DNA of 64,000 nt from Schlegelella_A sp036263655 (GTDB lineage Bacteria; Pseudomonadota; Gammaproteobacteria; Burkholderiales; Burkholderiaceae_C): NCBI GenBank assembly GCA_036263655.1, contig DATAGP010000060.1, forward strand, positions 1-64,000. The letters are read 5' to 3'. A program made the position numbers and the translations under genes. A model generated the notes under the pieces. It saw only the letters and a program-made list of their open reading frames with translations, did no database searches and had not been told where the DNA came from. Below, piece after piece: positions 19,285 through 27,822 of this stretch (positions are counted from its first letter, which is position 1; the number at the start of each line of letters is the position of its first letter).

Positions 19285-20586
19285 TCAGACGAGCGTGGCT
19301 CGATGCTCGGCCGAAGCCGCGCCGAAGCGGTTCTCGATGTAGCGCTCGACGAGGGCCTGGAACTCGCTTGCGATCGCGTCGCCGCGCAGCGTCAGCGCCT
19401 TGGCACCGTCGATGAAGACCGGGGCCGCCGGCGCCTCGCCGGTGCCGGGCAGGCTGATGCCGATATCGGCGTGCTTGCTCTCGCCGGGGCCGTTGACGAT
19501 GCAACCCATCACCGCGACCTTCATGGTCTCGACACCCGGATAGCGCGCCTTCCACACCGGCATCTGGGCGCGCAGGAAGTCGTCGATCTGCTTGGCGAGG
19601 TCCTGGAAGGTCGTGCTCGTCGTCCGGCCGCAGCCGGGACATGCCGTCACGCTGGGGTTGAACGCGCGCAGGCCGAGCGACTGCAGGATCTCGAGCGCGA
19701 CCACGACCTCCTGCGTGCGGGCTCCGCCGGGCTGCGGCGTCAGCGACACGCGGATCGTGTCGCCGATGCCCTCCTGGAGCAGCAGGGCCAGCGCGGCGGT
19801 GGATGCGACGGTGCCCTTGGTGCCCATGCCCGCCTCGGTGAGGCCGAGGTGCAGCGGGTAGTCGCAGCGCTGCGCCAGGGCGCGGTAGACGCTGACGAGG
19901 TCCTGCACGCCCGACATCTTGCACGACAGGATGATCTGCTCGGCGGGCAGCCCGATCTCCTCGGCCCGCCGCGCCGACTGGATCGCCGAGAGCAGGATCG
20001 CGCGGTACATGATCTGGCGCGGCTCCTGGGGCTCGGCGAGGCGGGCGTTCTCGTCCATCAGCTCGGTGAGCAGCTCCTGGTCGAGGCTGCCCCAGTTGAC
20101 GCCGATGCGGACGGGCTTGCGGTAGCGCACCGCGGCCTCGACCATCTGCGCGAACTGCCGGTCGTGCTTGTCGCCCTTGCCGACATTGCCGGGATTGATT
20201 CGGTACTTCGAGAGCGCTTCCGCGCAGGCGGGATGGTCGGTGAGCAGGCGGTGTCCGTTGTAGTGGAAGTCGCCGATCAGCGGCACGTCGATGCCCATCT
20301 TGTCGAGCTGGTCGCGGATGTACGGCACCGCCTCCGCCGCTTCCGGCGTGTTGACCGTGATGCGCACCATCTCGGAACCGGCGATCGCCAGCTCCTTGAC
20401 CTGGATCGCCGTGCCGATCGCGTCGACGGTGTCGGTGTTCGTCATCGCCTGCACGCGGACCGGCGCGTCGCCGCCCACCGTCACCACGCGCGAGCCCCAG
20501 CGCACCGTCGCCTGGCGCGACCGGCGCGCTGCGGGCCGGGCCGGCTCGACGAAGGAGTCGAGCCTTGCAGGAGCGTCGTCGCGCAT
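19285..20586 (-). CDS. ispG: 4-hydroxy-3-methylbut-2-en-1-yl diphosphate synthase (flavodoxin)
   Basis: An iron-sulfur enzyme of the non-mevalonate isoprenoid pathway that converts MEcPP to HMBPP. The 433-residue protein has VGGDAPVRVQAMTNTDT near the N-terminus. The [4Fe-4S] ligands are in CPGCGR (about residues 320-325) and CIVNGPGESKHADIGIS. An insertion between barrel and cluster domain gives the longer proteobacterial form. The pathway feeds farnesyl diphosphate, the substrate of the hpnCDE squalene genes at 51156. It lies between the rodZ-like gene and hisS, a conserved order. Confidence 0.96.
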   Translation of the reverse strand: MRDDAPARLDSFVEPARPAARRSRQATVRWGSRVVTVGGDAPVRVQAMTNTDTVDAIGTAIQVKELAIAGSEMVRITVNTPEAAEAVPYIRDQLDKMGIDVPLIGDFHYNGHRLLTDHPACAEALSKYRINPGNVGKGDKHDRQFAQMVEAAVRYRKPVRIGVNWGSLDQELLTELMDENARLAEPQEPRQIMYRAILLSAIQSARRAEEIGLPAEQIILSCKMSGVQDLVSVYRALAQRCDYPLHLGLTEAGMGTKGTVASTAALALLLQEGIGDTIRVSLTPQPGGARTQEVVVALEILQSLGLRAFNPSVTACPGCGRTTSTTFQDLAKQIDDFLRAQMPVWKARYPGVETMKVAVMGCIVNGPGESKHADIGISLPGTGEAPAAPVFIDGAKALTLRGDAIASEFQALVERYIENRFGAASAEHRATLV

Positions 20587-20604
20587 GATCCCCTCGCGCC
20601 TCGG

Positions 20605-21504
20605 CTACTTCAGATCCAGACGGGCGACGTTGTCGCGCGTGAACGCCGCCAGCTCCGTCGGCTGGCCCCGGAAGATCACGCGCGTCGCAGCGGCGTTGCC
20701 GATGCGCACCCGCAGCGGCGGTGCGCCGTCGAGGCCGACGGTCTCGCCGGCCTGCATGAGGCGCGCGAGCAGGGACTGGCCGCGCGCGTCGATCACCTCG
20801 ACCCAGGAGCTTTCGGAGGTGTGCACTTCGAGGATGCCGGCGCTGGCGGTGTCACCCGAGGCGCCGGACGCGCCGAGAGCCGCGGCCGGTGCCGCCGCGG
20901 AAGCCGCATCGCCAAGCGGCGCGACCCCTCCCGGCGCGATGGCGACTGGGAGCGCGCCGCCCGCTGCCACGGGCTCCACGTTCGGGATGCTGGCCGCCGC
21001 TTCCGGCGGCATGCCCGGCAGTTCCTTCAGACGCGCATCGGGAGCCGAGGCCGCCTGCAGGCGCCCCGTCCCCATGCGGACGAGGCCGGCCGGCAGCAGG
21101 TACACCGTGACGGCCGCCAGCAGGATCAGGCCCGTGATCCAGAACGCCGGGCTGGTCGAGAAAGCCGGCCCGTCGCGCTGCGCGACCAGGCCCGGTCGCT
21201 CGCGGAACGGTGCATTCAGGCTCCGCCCGACCTGCTCGAGCCGGTGCCCCGAGGTGGGCAGCAGCGCCAGCACCGGACCCGAGTCGATCTTCAGGGCACG
21301 GCAGACGGTCTGGGCCAGCGCCCTGGCGAACGTGGCGTCGGGCAAGGCGTCGAGGCGATCGGCCTCGAGCATCTCGAGCTTCTTCGGCGCGACCTTGATC
21401 AGGGCGGACAGGGCCACGATGTGCAGGCCCTGCCGCTCGCGCGCCTCGCGCAGCAATCGACCGGCGGTCGTCGCCGATGCCGCCGGCAGGCTCGCCTCAG
21501 TCAT
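20605..21504 (-). CDS. rodZ: RodZ-like helix-turn-helix membrane protein (DUF4115)
   Basis: A 299-residue bitopic protein. It has an N-terminal HTH_25 domain (GRLLREARERQGLHIVALSA, residues 15-34), a transmembrane helix at ~121-138, and a Pro/Ala-rich periplasmic linker (~145-215). A C-terminal DUF4115 beta domain follows (VHTSESSWVEVIDARGQSLL). This is the cytoskeletal RodZ architecture, where the HTH domain binds MreB and keeps rod shape. The start ATG at 21504 overlaps the pilW stop by 8 nt, so translation is probably coupled. The position between pilW and ispG matches rodZ in other betaproteobacteria. Confidence 0.85.
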   Translation of the reverse strand: MTEASLPAASATTAGRLLREARERQGLHIVALSALIKVAPKKLEMLEADRLDALPDATFARALAQTVCRALKIDSGPVLALLPTSGHRLEQVGRSLNAPFRERPGLVAQRDGPAFSTSPAFWITGLILLAAVTVYLLPAGLVRMGTGRLQAASAPDARLKELPGMPPEAAASIPNVEPVAAGGALPVAIAPGGVAPLGDAASAAAPAAALGASGASGDTASAGILEVHTSESSWVEVIDARGQSLLARLMQAGETVGLDGAPPLRVRIGNAAATRVIFRGQPTELAAFTRDNVARLDLK

Positions 21505-22327
21505 CGAAGGCGCCTCGAGAGAAGGCCGCTGCCTCGGGCGCATTCGGGAAGCGGTTGCGCAACTGATTGCCGAACTCGAGCGCACCCTGCCGGTTGCCGA
21601 GCTTGTGCTCGATGCGGGCGGCGAGCCACAGCGTCTGCGCGTTCGTGACGTCGGGCAGGCCGTTGACGCGGCGGATGTAGAAGCGCGCCCGCTCGAACTC
21701 GCCGCGCCTGTACAGCACCTCTGACAGATTGGTGCCGGTGAACGGATTCGACGGATCGAGCTCGTAGGCACGCGAGAGGGTCGCATCGGCCTCCGCAAGC
21801 TGGCCGGCGAAGGCCTGGCAGACGCCGTGGGCCAGCAGCGTCCGCGACGCGCCACGGTACTGCGGCACGGCGAGCGCCTGGTTGAAGTGCGCCGAGGACT
21901 CGCCGTAGCGCTTGTGCTGGCACAGGAACCAGCCGTAGTTGTGCATCGCGTCGGCGTCACGCGCGTTCAGCTGCAGCGCGCGACGGAAGCTCTCCTCCGC
22001 CAGGGCGAGATCGCCGAGGTTGCTGTAGATCAGTCCGCGCAGGTTGAACGCTTCGCCGTAGAGCGGGTCGGCGGCGATCGCCAGCTTGACCTGATCGAGC
22101 GCCGTCGTCATCTGCCCGCGAGAGAAGTAGGCCGACGCCAGCTCCATCCGCGCACGGGCCCGCTTCTGGGCGTCCGGCTCGTCGGAGGCCGTGACCCGGT
22201 CGCGCGTCTCGTTGGCAGGCGCGACGGGCGGCGTCGGCATCGCGCAGCCGCCCGCCAGCACGACCGCAACCGCCGCGAGGCACAGCCAGCGACTGCCTTG
22301 AAGCCATCCTGCGGACATCGTGCTCAC
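21497..22327 (-). CDS. pilW: type IV pilus biogenesis/stability lipoprotein PilW (PilF-like)
   Basis: An outer-membrane lipoprotein that helps PilQ secretin assembly and pilus stability. From GTG 22327 it has 276 residues, with a signal peptide ending in lipobox LAGGC (Cys28). TPR repeats follow (ARMELASAYFSRGQMTTALD, GEAFNLRGLIYSNLGDLALA, MHNYGWFLCQHKRYGES). The GTG overlaps the rlmN stop (GTGA); an ATG three codons in (22318) is an equally possible start. Its place between rlmN and rodZ is the usual one. Confidence 0.9.
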   Translation of the reverse strand: MSTMSAGWLQGSRWLCLAAVAVVLAGGCAMPTPPVAPANETRDRVTASDEPDAQKRARARMELASAYFSRGQMTTALDQVKLAIAADPLYGEAFNLRGLIYSNLGDLALAEESFRRALQLNARDADAMHNYGWFLCQHKRYGESSAHFNQALAVPQYRGASRTLLAHGVCQAFAGQLAEADATLSRAYELDPSNPFTGTNLSEVLYRRGEFERARFYIRRVNGLPDVTNAQTLWLAARIEHKLGNRQGALEFGNQLRNRFPNAPEAAAFSRGAFDD

Positions 22328-23499
22328 CGTGCTCGCTCCATGCTCCCGGGCGGGGAGCGTCGTCGTGACTGCGGAGGTGCCACTCGCACCGCGACCGCCT
22401 GCGCGCGCCGCTGTTCGACGCCGGTGCGATCCTGGACCTCGCCGGCGAGCTGCCCGCAGGCCGCGGCGATGTCGTCGCCCCGCGTCCGTCGCACGGTGGT
22501 GACGATGCCGCCCTCGTGGAGAACGGCCGCGAACGCCGCGATCCGGGCCGCCGGCGAACGCGTCAAGCCCGAAGCCGGAAAGGGATTGAAGGGGATCAGG
22601 TTGATCTTGCAGGGCAACCCAGGACGCGCCGCGCTGCCGTCACCGCGCACGAGCCCCAGCAAGGCCTCGGCCTGCGCCGGCGAGTCGTTCACGCCGTCGA
22701 GCATGCAGTACTCGATGGTGATGAAGTCGCGCGGCGCCTTCTCGAGGTAGCGCCGGCAGGCGGCGAGCAGCTCGGCGATCGGATACTTGCGATTCAGGGG
22801 CACCAGCTCGTCGCGCAGCGCATCGTCCGGGGCATGCAGCGAGACGGCCAGGGCGACCGGACAGTCGTCGCGCAGCCGCTCGATCATCGGCACGACGCCC
22901 GAGGTGGAGACCGTCACCCGGCGGCGCGACAGGCCGTAGCCATGGTCGTCGAGCATGGCCCGCAGCGCGGGAACAAGCGCAGCGTAGTTCTGCAGCGGCT
23001 CGCCCATGCCCATCATGACGACGTTGGTCACGGCGCGCTCGCCGGCTGTCAGCGCGAGCCGCTCGCGCAGCGCGAACTCGGCGTGCCTGAGCTGCGCCAG
23101 GATCTCGGCCGTGCCCAGGTTGCGGCTGAAGCCCTGGTGTCCGGTGGCGCAGAAGCGGCAGTTGACGGCACAGCCCGCCTGCGACGAGATGCACAGCGTG
23201 CCGCGGCCCGGCTCCGGGATGAAGACCGTCTCGACGGCATCGCCGCCGCCGACGTCGAAGAGCCACTTGATCGTGCCGTCGCTCGCGACCTGCTCACCGG
23301 CCACGGGCAAGGTCGCGACTTCGGCGGCGCCGGCGAGCTTGTCGCGGAACGCCTGGGCCAGGTCCGACATCGCCGAGAAGTCGGAGACGCCGCGCTGGTG
23401 AATCCAGCGGAAGAGCTGCGTCGCGCGAAAGCGCCTCTCGCCGAGTTGCTCGCACCAGTCGCCGAGCGCGTCGCGGTCGAACTGGAGGAGGTTCACCAT
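22324..23499 (-). CDS. rlmN: 23S rRNA (adenine-2503-C2) / tRNA (adenine-37-C2) methyltransferase
   Basis: A radical SAM enzyme that methylates A2503 of 23S rRNA and A37 of some tRNAs. The cluster motif CAVNCRFC gives Cys110, Cys114 and Cys117. GMGEPLQN is the SAM-contact motif, and a late Cys in AACGQL fits the methyl-carrying position. The start ATG at 23499 (MVNLLQFDRDALGDW) follows GGAGG within suitable distance. The frame remains open upstream into ndk, which is a shadow. The Arg/Pro-rich tail after the catalytic Cys (about 35 residues) is longer than usual. The gene precedes pilW. Confidence 0.96.
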   Translation of the reverse strand: MVNLLQFDRDALGDWCEQLGERRFRATQLFRWIHQRGVSDFSAMSDLAQAFRDKLAGAAEVATLPVAGEQVASDGTIKWLFDVGGGDAVETVFIPEPGRGTLCISSQAGCAVNCRFCATGHQGFSRNLGTAEILAQLRHAEFALRERLALTAGERAVTNVVMMGMGEPLQNYAALVPALRAMLDDHGYGLSRRRVTVSTSGVVPMIERLRDDCPVALAVSLHAPDDALRDELVPLNRKYPIAELLAACRRYLEKAPRDFITIEYCMLDGVNDSPAQAEALLGLVRGDGSAARPGLPCKINLIPFNPFPASGLTRSPAARIAAFAAVLHEGGIVTTVRRTRGDDIAAACGQLAGEVQDRTGVEQRRAQAVAVRVAPPQSRRRSPPGSMERAR

Positions 23500-23515
23500 G
23501 CGGGCTCGTGGGCCG

Positions 23516-23941
23516 TCAGCGGCCGTAGACGTCCATGCCGGCGAAGAAGAAGGCGATCTCGACAGCCGCCGTCTCCGCGGCGTCCGAGCCGTGCACCGCG
23601 TTGGCGTCGATGCTGGCGGCGAAGTCGGCGCGGATCGTTCCCTTGTCCGCCTTCTTCGGATCGGTGGCACCCATGAGCTGGCGATTCTTGGCGATCGCCT
23701 CGTCGCCTTCGAGCACCTGGATCATGACCGGCCCGGAGATCATGAAGGCCACGAGGTCGCCGAAGAACGGACGGGCCTTGTGCACCGCATAGAACGCCTC
23801 GGCTTCGCCGCGCGACAGATGCGCCATCTTCGCCGCCACGACCTTCAGCCCGGCTCCTTCGAAGCGGGCGTAGATCTGCCCGATGACGTTCTTCGCGACG
23901 GCGTCGGGCTTGATGATCGAGAGGGTTCGTTCGAGCGCCAT
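23516..23941 (-). CDS. ndk: nucleoside diphosphate kinase
   Basis: It transfers the gamma-phosphate between nucleoside triphosphates through a phosphohistidine. The 141-residue protein starts MALERTLSIIKPDAV and has the active-site His117 in NAVHGSD. KPDAV, RPFFGDLV and SGPV are all conserved. The start at 23941 is supported by GGAG about 8 nt upstream; the longer frame (from 23968) lacks similarity. It heads the rlmN-pilW-rodZ-ispG-hisS run, 16 nt before rlmN. Confidence 0.98.
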   Translation of the reverse strand: MALERTLSIIKPDAVAKNVIGQIYARFEGAGLKVVAAKMAHLSRGEAEAFYAVHKARPFFGDLVAFMISGPVMIQVLEGDEAIAKNRQLMGATDPKKADKGTIRADFAASIDANAVHGSDAAETAAVEIAFFFAGMDVYGR

Positions 23942-24015
23942 ATCCTGTTCTCCGGAGGGCTTGGGCAAAGCTTCTGATTGTAGTGGGCGCCGCCGTCGCG
24001 GCCCCTCATCGCCGG

Positions 24016-25953
24016 TCAGCGGCCGCGACGTCCACCGCCGCCGTAGCCGCCGTTGTTGCCGCCCGCACCGCCGCCGCCGCCACCGCCTCCGCCACCGCCG
24101 CCACCGCCTCCGCCGTAGCCGCCCTGTCCGCCACCGAAGCCGCCGCCGCGATTGCCGCGACCGCGGTTCTTGCGATGGAAGGCATCGGCGCCGATGTAGC
24201 CGACCGAGGTCTGCAGCGGATCGGGCTGCTTCGGCCCGCCCTTGGGCTCGCTGCTCGGGCGTGGCGCGCTGCCGCCAGCGCCGAAGCCGCTGTTGGGCCC
24301 CATGCGGCGGCCCTGCACGAAGCGATGGTCGAAGGTCTGCTGCAGCGGGTTCGGGATCGGTCCGTGGTCGGGCTCGAAGTCGTCGTCGTCGCGGTCGCGC
24401 GGACGCTCCGCTTCGGCGTTGTCCGGCCCCTCGAAGCGGGCTTCGTCGGGGCGTCGGGCGGCGGGTGGCCTGGGCCGATCGGCGCCGCGCTGCGCTTGCC
24501 GTTCGCCCGGCCGTTCGTTCGGCCGATCGCCCGCGCGGTTGGCGCGGGTGCTGCGATCGTCGCGCCGCTTGGGCCCGCCCTCCGCTCGATCCCGATCGTC
24601 AGGACGGGCTTCACGTTCGTTGGGCTGCCCCGATGCCAACCGCCGGATGGCGCGGACGTCGCTGTCGCCGAGGTCGACCCAGACACCGCGCTTGAGCCCA
24701 TGCGGCAAGACGACCGTGCCGTAGCGGATGCGGATCAGGCGGCTCACCGTCAGGCCGACGGCGTCGAAGAGCTTGCGCACCTCGCGATTGCGCCCTTCCG
24801 TGATGACGACGCGGTACCACTGGTTCAGGCCCTCGCCGCCGCCGTCCTCGATCGACTTGAAGGCGGCCCGCTGACCGTCGATCTCGACGCCTTCGAGGAG
24901 ACGCGCGCGCGCCTCGCTTTCCAGCGTGCCGACGACGCGGACCGCGTACTCGCGCTCGACGCCGAAGCGCGGGTGCATGAGCTGATTGGCGAGGCCGCCC
25001 GACGTCGTGAAGAGCAGCAGGCCCTCGGTGTTGATGTCGAGCCGGCCGACCGACTGCCACTTGCCTTGCTGCAGCCGCGGCAGGCGCCTGAACACCGTCG
25101 GCCGGTTCTCGGGATCGTCGTGCGTGACGATCTCGCCGACGGGCTTGTGGTACGCGATGATGCGCGCCGGCGGCGGCACGATGCGCAGGCGCACGGGCTT
25201 GCCGTTCACCTCGACGCGGTCACCGAACGAGATGCGCTGGCCGGTGTGCGCCGGCTCGCCGTTGACGGTGATGCGACCTTCCTGGATCCACTCCTCCATG
25301 TCGCGGCGCGAGCCCACCCCCGCCTGCGCCAGGACCTTGTGCAGCTTGGGTGCGTCGGGCTCGGGCGCCAGCACGCGCTTCGACGGTTCCTCGGAGGCGT
25401 CGCCGTCTGCGGCGGCTTCGTTCTCGGATGCCGCGTCGAAGTCGCCGGAGACCACGTGCGCGAAGACTTCGCCGACTTCCGGCGCCGGCGGCTGGTGCAT
25501 GTGCCGCGGCAGCGGGCCTTCGAAGTTCGGCGGATAGCTCGACTCGCGGCCGGGTACACGATCGTCCCCGCGTTCGGCGCGCCCACGCCGGTCGCGCCGG
25601 TTGCGTCGGCGACTGCGCTCGCCGCGTGGAGCGTCGGTGCCCGCGTCGTTGCCTCCGTCGGCGGCGCTCCTCGCGTCTCCTCCGTTGCCGTCGGCCGCAG
25701 CGTTTTCGAACGACGAGCGGAGCTCGTCGTGTACGTGCGACTCGCCGACAGGCACTGGCGCATGGGCTTCAGGCGCAGCGGACACCGCATTCGTGCGTTC
25801 CGGTCCGGGCTCGGACGCCTGCGCCGTCGCGTCGGCAGCGGCAGGCTTGCGGCGAAGCCTCGAGGCCGCGGGAGGCGCATCACTTCCCGGGGCTTCGACT
25901 TCCTGCTCGCGGCCGCGTGGGACGGACAGGGACGGATCGACAGGTGCGTTCAT
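24016..25953 (-). CDS. rluB: RluB-type 23S rRNA pseudouridine synthase with long low-complexity tails
   Basis: It should convert U2605 of 23S rRNA to pseudouridine. The central part is standard: an S4 domain from about residue 203 (KLHKVLAQAGVGSRRDMEEW) and a RsuA/RluB catalytic domain with Asp in GRLDINTEGLLLF (about 303). NREVRKLFDAVGLTVSRLIR follows. Unusually, ~200 residues of acidic/Ala/Arg-rich sequence precede it. After about residue 430 there is an Arg/Asp-rich region and a C-terminal Gly-rich tail (~600-645) with 16 consecutive Gly. At 645 residues it is over twice the length of E. coli RluB. It overlaps the scpB stop (ATGA). Confidence 0.9.
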   Translation of the reverse strand: MNAPVDPSLSVPRGREQEVEAPGSDAPPAASRLRRKPAAADATAQASEPGPERTNAVSAAPEAHAPVPVGESHVHDELRSSFENAAADGNGGDARSAADGGNDAGTDAPRGERSRRRNRRDRRGRAERGDDRVPGRESSYPPNFEGPLPRHMHQPPAPEVGEVFAHVVSGDFDAASENEAAADGDASEEPSKRVLAPEPDAPKLHKVLAQAGVGSRRDMEEWIQEGRITVNGEPAHTGQRISFGDRVEVNGKPVRLRIVPPPARIIAYHKPVGEIVTHDDPENRPTVFRRLPRLQQGKWQSVGRLDINTEGLLLFTTSGGLANQLMHPRFGVEREYAVRVVGTLESEARARLLEGVEIDGQRAAFKSIEDGGGEGLNQWYRVVITEGRNREVRKLFDAVGLTVSRLIRIRYGTVVLPHGLKRGVWVDLGDSDVRAIRRLASGQPNEREARPDDRDRAEGGPKRRDDRSTRANRAGDRPNERPGERQAQRGADRPRPPAARRPDEARFEGPDNAEAERPRDRDDDDFEPDHGPIPNPLQQTFDHRFVQGRRMGPNSGFGAGGSAPRPSSEPKGGPKQPDPLQTSVGYIGADAFHRKNRGRGNRGGGFGGGQGGYGGGGGGGGGGGGGGGGAGGNNGGYGGGGRRGR

Positions 25954-26609
25954 GCGTGCGCTTCCAGGGCGGGATCGGGCGGAGACGGGTGGGGGGGTGG
26001 GGAGCCGGGCCGGGATGCTTCGGCGAGACCGTCCGTGAAGGACAGCAGGCTCTGCTCGGTCGCGGGCAGGGCTGCGGCGAGCGCCATCGGCATGCCGTCG
26101 GCGCCTTCGAGGCTGGGCAGCTGATCCAGGCCGGAGAGGCCCAGGTCGTCGAGAAACTGCCGGGTGGTGGCGAGCAGCGCCGGTCGACCCGGCCCCTCTC
26201 GGTAGCCGATGGTCTCGACCCAGCCGCGATCCTCCAGCTGCTTGACGATCGAGCTGGCCACGGCCACGCCGCGGACGTCTTCGATGTCGCCGCGGGTCAC
26301 GGGTTGGCGGTAGGCGATGATGGCCAAGGTCTCGAGAAGCGCACGCGAGTACTTAGGTGACCGGTCCGGATTCAGCCGCGCCAGGTAGGGAGCCATTTCA
26401 GGCCGGCTCTGGTAGCGCCAGCCCGATGCCACGGAGACCAGCTCCACACCGCGGCCGTTGCATTCCGCGGCGAGCTGCTCCAGAAGGCTGCGCAAGGTAT
26501 CGGGCCCGACCTCGTCGGCAAACAACGCGCCCATGACACGCAGCGGCATCGGCTGGCCGGAGCAGATGAGCGCCGCCTCGAGGACGCGCTTGGCATCCAG
26601 GGTATTCAT
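25950..26609 (-). CDS. scpB: segregation and condensation protein B
   Basis: Winged-helix partner of the ScpA kleisin and SMC in chromosome condensation. From ATG 26609 it has 219 residues: MNTLDAKRVLEAALICSGQPMPL, then the first winged helix, ETLAIIAYRQPVTRGDIEDVRGV in the second, and REGPGRPALLATTRQFLDDLGL. The earlier in-frame start at 26699 has no similarity. A Ser/Pro-rich tail ends in ATGA overlap with rluB. The scpB-rluB pairing is widespread. scpA is not in this window. Confidence 0.93.
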   Translation of the reverse strand: MNTLDAKRVLEAALICSGQPMPLRVMGALFADEVGPDTLRSLLEQLAAECNGRGVELVSVASGWRYQSRPEMAPYLARLNPDRSPKYSRALLETLAIIAYRQPVTRGDIEDVRGVAVASSIVKQLEDRGWVETIGYREGPGRPALLATTRQFLDDLGLSGLDQLPSLEGADGMPMALAAALPATEQSLLSFTDGLAEASRPGSPPPHPSPPDPALEAHA

Positions 26610-26777
26610 GTCGTCGTGAAATCCTCGGCCACGTGGGAACGCGGCGGGTTCGGGAGCCGTTCGCTCGCCGCAGGTGCATGCACCCTCGGGTGCGGTCACG
26701 TTTCGATGCTTCGTCGAGGCCTGGCGGGGCGTTCCGTCGCAGCCGCCGGGGCGCTTGCATCGAAAGGGAATCGCGCG

Positions 26778-26783
26778 ATTGTA
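26778..26783 (-). promoter_or_regulatory. possible -10 box for the scpB-rluB unit
   Basis: The minus strand reads TACAAT in the otherwise featureless 198-nt gap between rluD and scpB. It would leave a leader of about 160 nt before scpB. No convincing -35 is seen. The rest of the gap shows no other feature. Confidence 0.3.
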
Positions 26784-26807
26784 GCGAACTGGCTGCTGCC
26801 GGGCCGC

Positions 26808-27758
26808 TCAGGGGAGCGGTCGATCCGTGACGTATCCCCAGGCCGCCGCGAGATCGTCGGGCGGGCGTGCCTCGAATGCCAGGGCCCGGCCGGTGCGCGG
26901 GTGCGCGAACGCGAGCTCGGCGGCATGCAGCGCCTGCCTGTCGATGCCGAGCGCCGACGCTCCGCCGTACAGGCGGTCGCCCACCAGGGGCCACCCGCGC
27001 CAGGCGAGATGGACGCGGATCTGGTGGGTCCGACCGGTGTGCAGCGTGCAGCGCAGCGCGGCCATGCCGTCGCGTGCGGCCAGCCGCTCGACATCCGTCC
27101 GGGCGGGCTTGCCCGACTCGACGACCGCCATGCGCGTGCGCAGCCTCGGGTCGCGCCCGACCGGAGCCTCGATGCTGAAGGGCGCCGCAGGCGGCACGCC
27201 GTGGGCGATCGCGAGATAGCGGCGCTTGACCTCGCGGGCGGCGATCGCTCGCACCAGCGCGGTCACCGCGCCCAGGTTGCGGCCGATCACCATCAGGCCG
27301 GACGTGTCCTTGTCCAGGCGGTGCACGATGCCCGCGCGCGGCAGGCCCGCGCTCGCCGGATCGCGCGCGAGGAGCGCATTGAGCACCGTGCCGGACCAGT
27401 TCCCCGCCGCCGGATGGACAACCATGCCCGGCGCCTTGTCGATGACGAGGACGTCGTCGTCCTCGTGGACGACGGCGAGCGGCAGGGCCTCGGCCCGGTA
27501 CGCACGGCTCTCGGCCGTGGGCTGCAGGGTCGCCGCCAGCCGCTGCCCGGCCCGAACGCGCTGCGCGGGGCTGACGCACGGCACGCCATCGAGATGAACC
27601 CAGCCCCCGCGGATCAGCTCCTGAAGGTGGCTGCGCGAGAACTCCGGCACGAGGGCGACCACGGCCTTGTCGAGCCGCTCGCCATGCTGCGCGGCCTCGA
27701 CCCTGCCCTCGCGCAGCTCGGGCGCTTCGTCGTCGTCGGGCGCAGCGTTATCGAGCAT
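26808..27758 (-). CDS. rluD: 23S rRNA pseudouridine(1911/1915/1917) synthase
   Basis: It modifies helix 69 of 23S rRNA. The 316-residue protein has an N-terminal S4 domain (ERLDKAVVALVPEFSRSHLQ), catalytic Asp in GIVHRLDKDTSGLMV, and LHTGRTHQIRVHL. These are diagnostic of the RluA/RluD family. The start ATG 27758 (MLDNAAPDDDEAPEL) sits in the AT-rich patch shared with the bamD promoter region. Divergence from bamD, 64 nt apart, is the normal betaproteobacterial arrangement and supports RluD over RluA or RluC. Confidence 0.93.
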   Translation of the reverse strand: MLDNAAPDDDEAPELREGRVEAAQHGERLDKAVVALVPEFSRSHLQELIRGGWVHLDGVPCVSPAQRVRAGQRLAATLQPTAESRAYRAEALPLAVVHEDDDVLVIDKAPGMVVHPAAGNWSGTVLNALLARDPASAGLPRAGIVHRLDKDTSGLMVIGRNLGAVTALVRAIAAREVKRRYLAIAHGVPPAAPFSIEAPVGRDPRLRTRMAVVESGKPARTDVERLAARDGMAALRCTLHTGRTHQIRVHLAWRGWPLVGDRLYGGASALGIDRQALHAAELAFAHPRTGRALAFEARPPDDLAAAWGYVTDRPLP

Positions 27759-27766
27759 ATAAAATC
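27755..27766 (+). promoter_or_regulatory. AT-rich patch in the rluD/bamD divergent region
   Basis: The + strand reads GCATATAAAATC here, with TATAAA resembling a -10 box for bamD 55-60 nt upstream of its ATG. It overlaps the rluD start codon, so the two genes probably share this small control region. No clear -35 is visible. Confidence 0.3.
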
Positions 27767-27822
27767 GCCTCTTTCTCCCCCACGTCGCTGCTGCCTTCGC
27801 ACGGTCGTCCCAGGCCCTCCGC

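Noticed and set aside
23983..26124. 713-codon open frame on the + strand opposite rluB
   Set aside because: It runs through the low-complexity RluB tails, and its Ala/Thr-rich and Arg-rich stretches are their antisense image.
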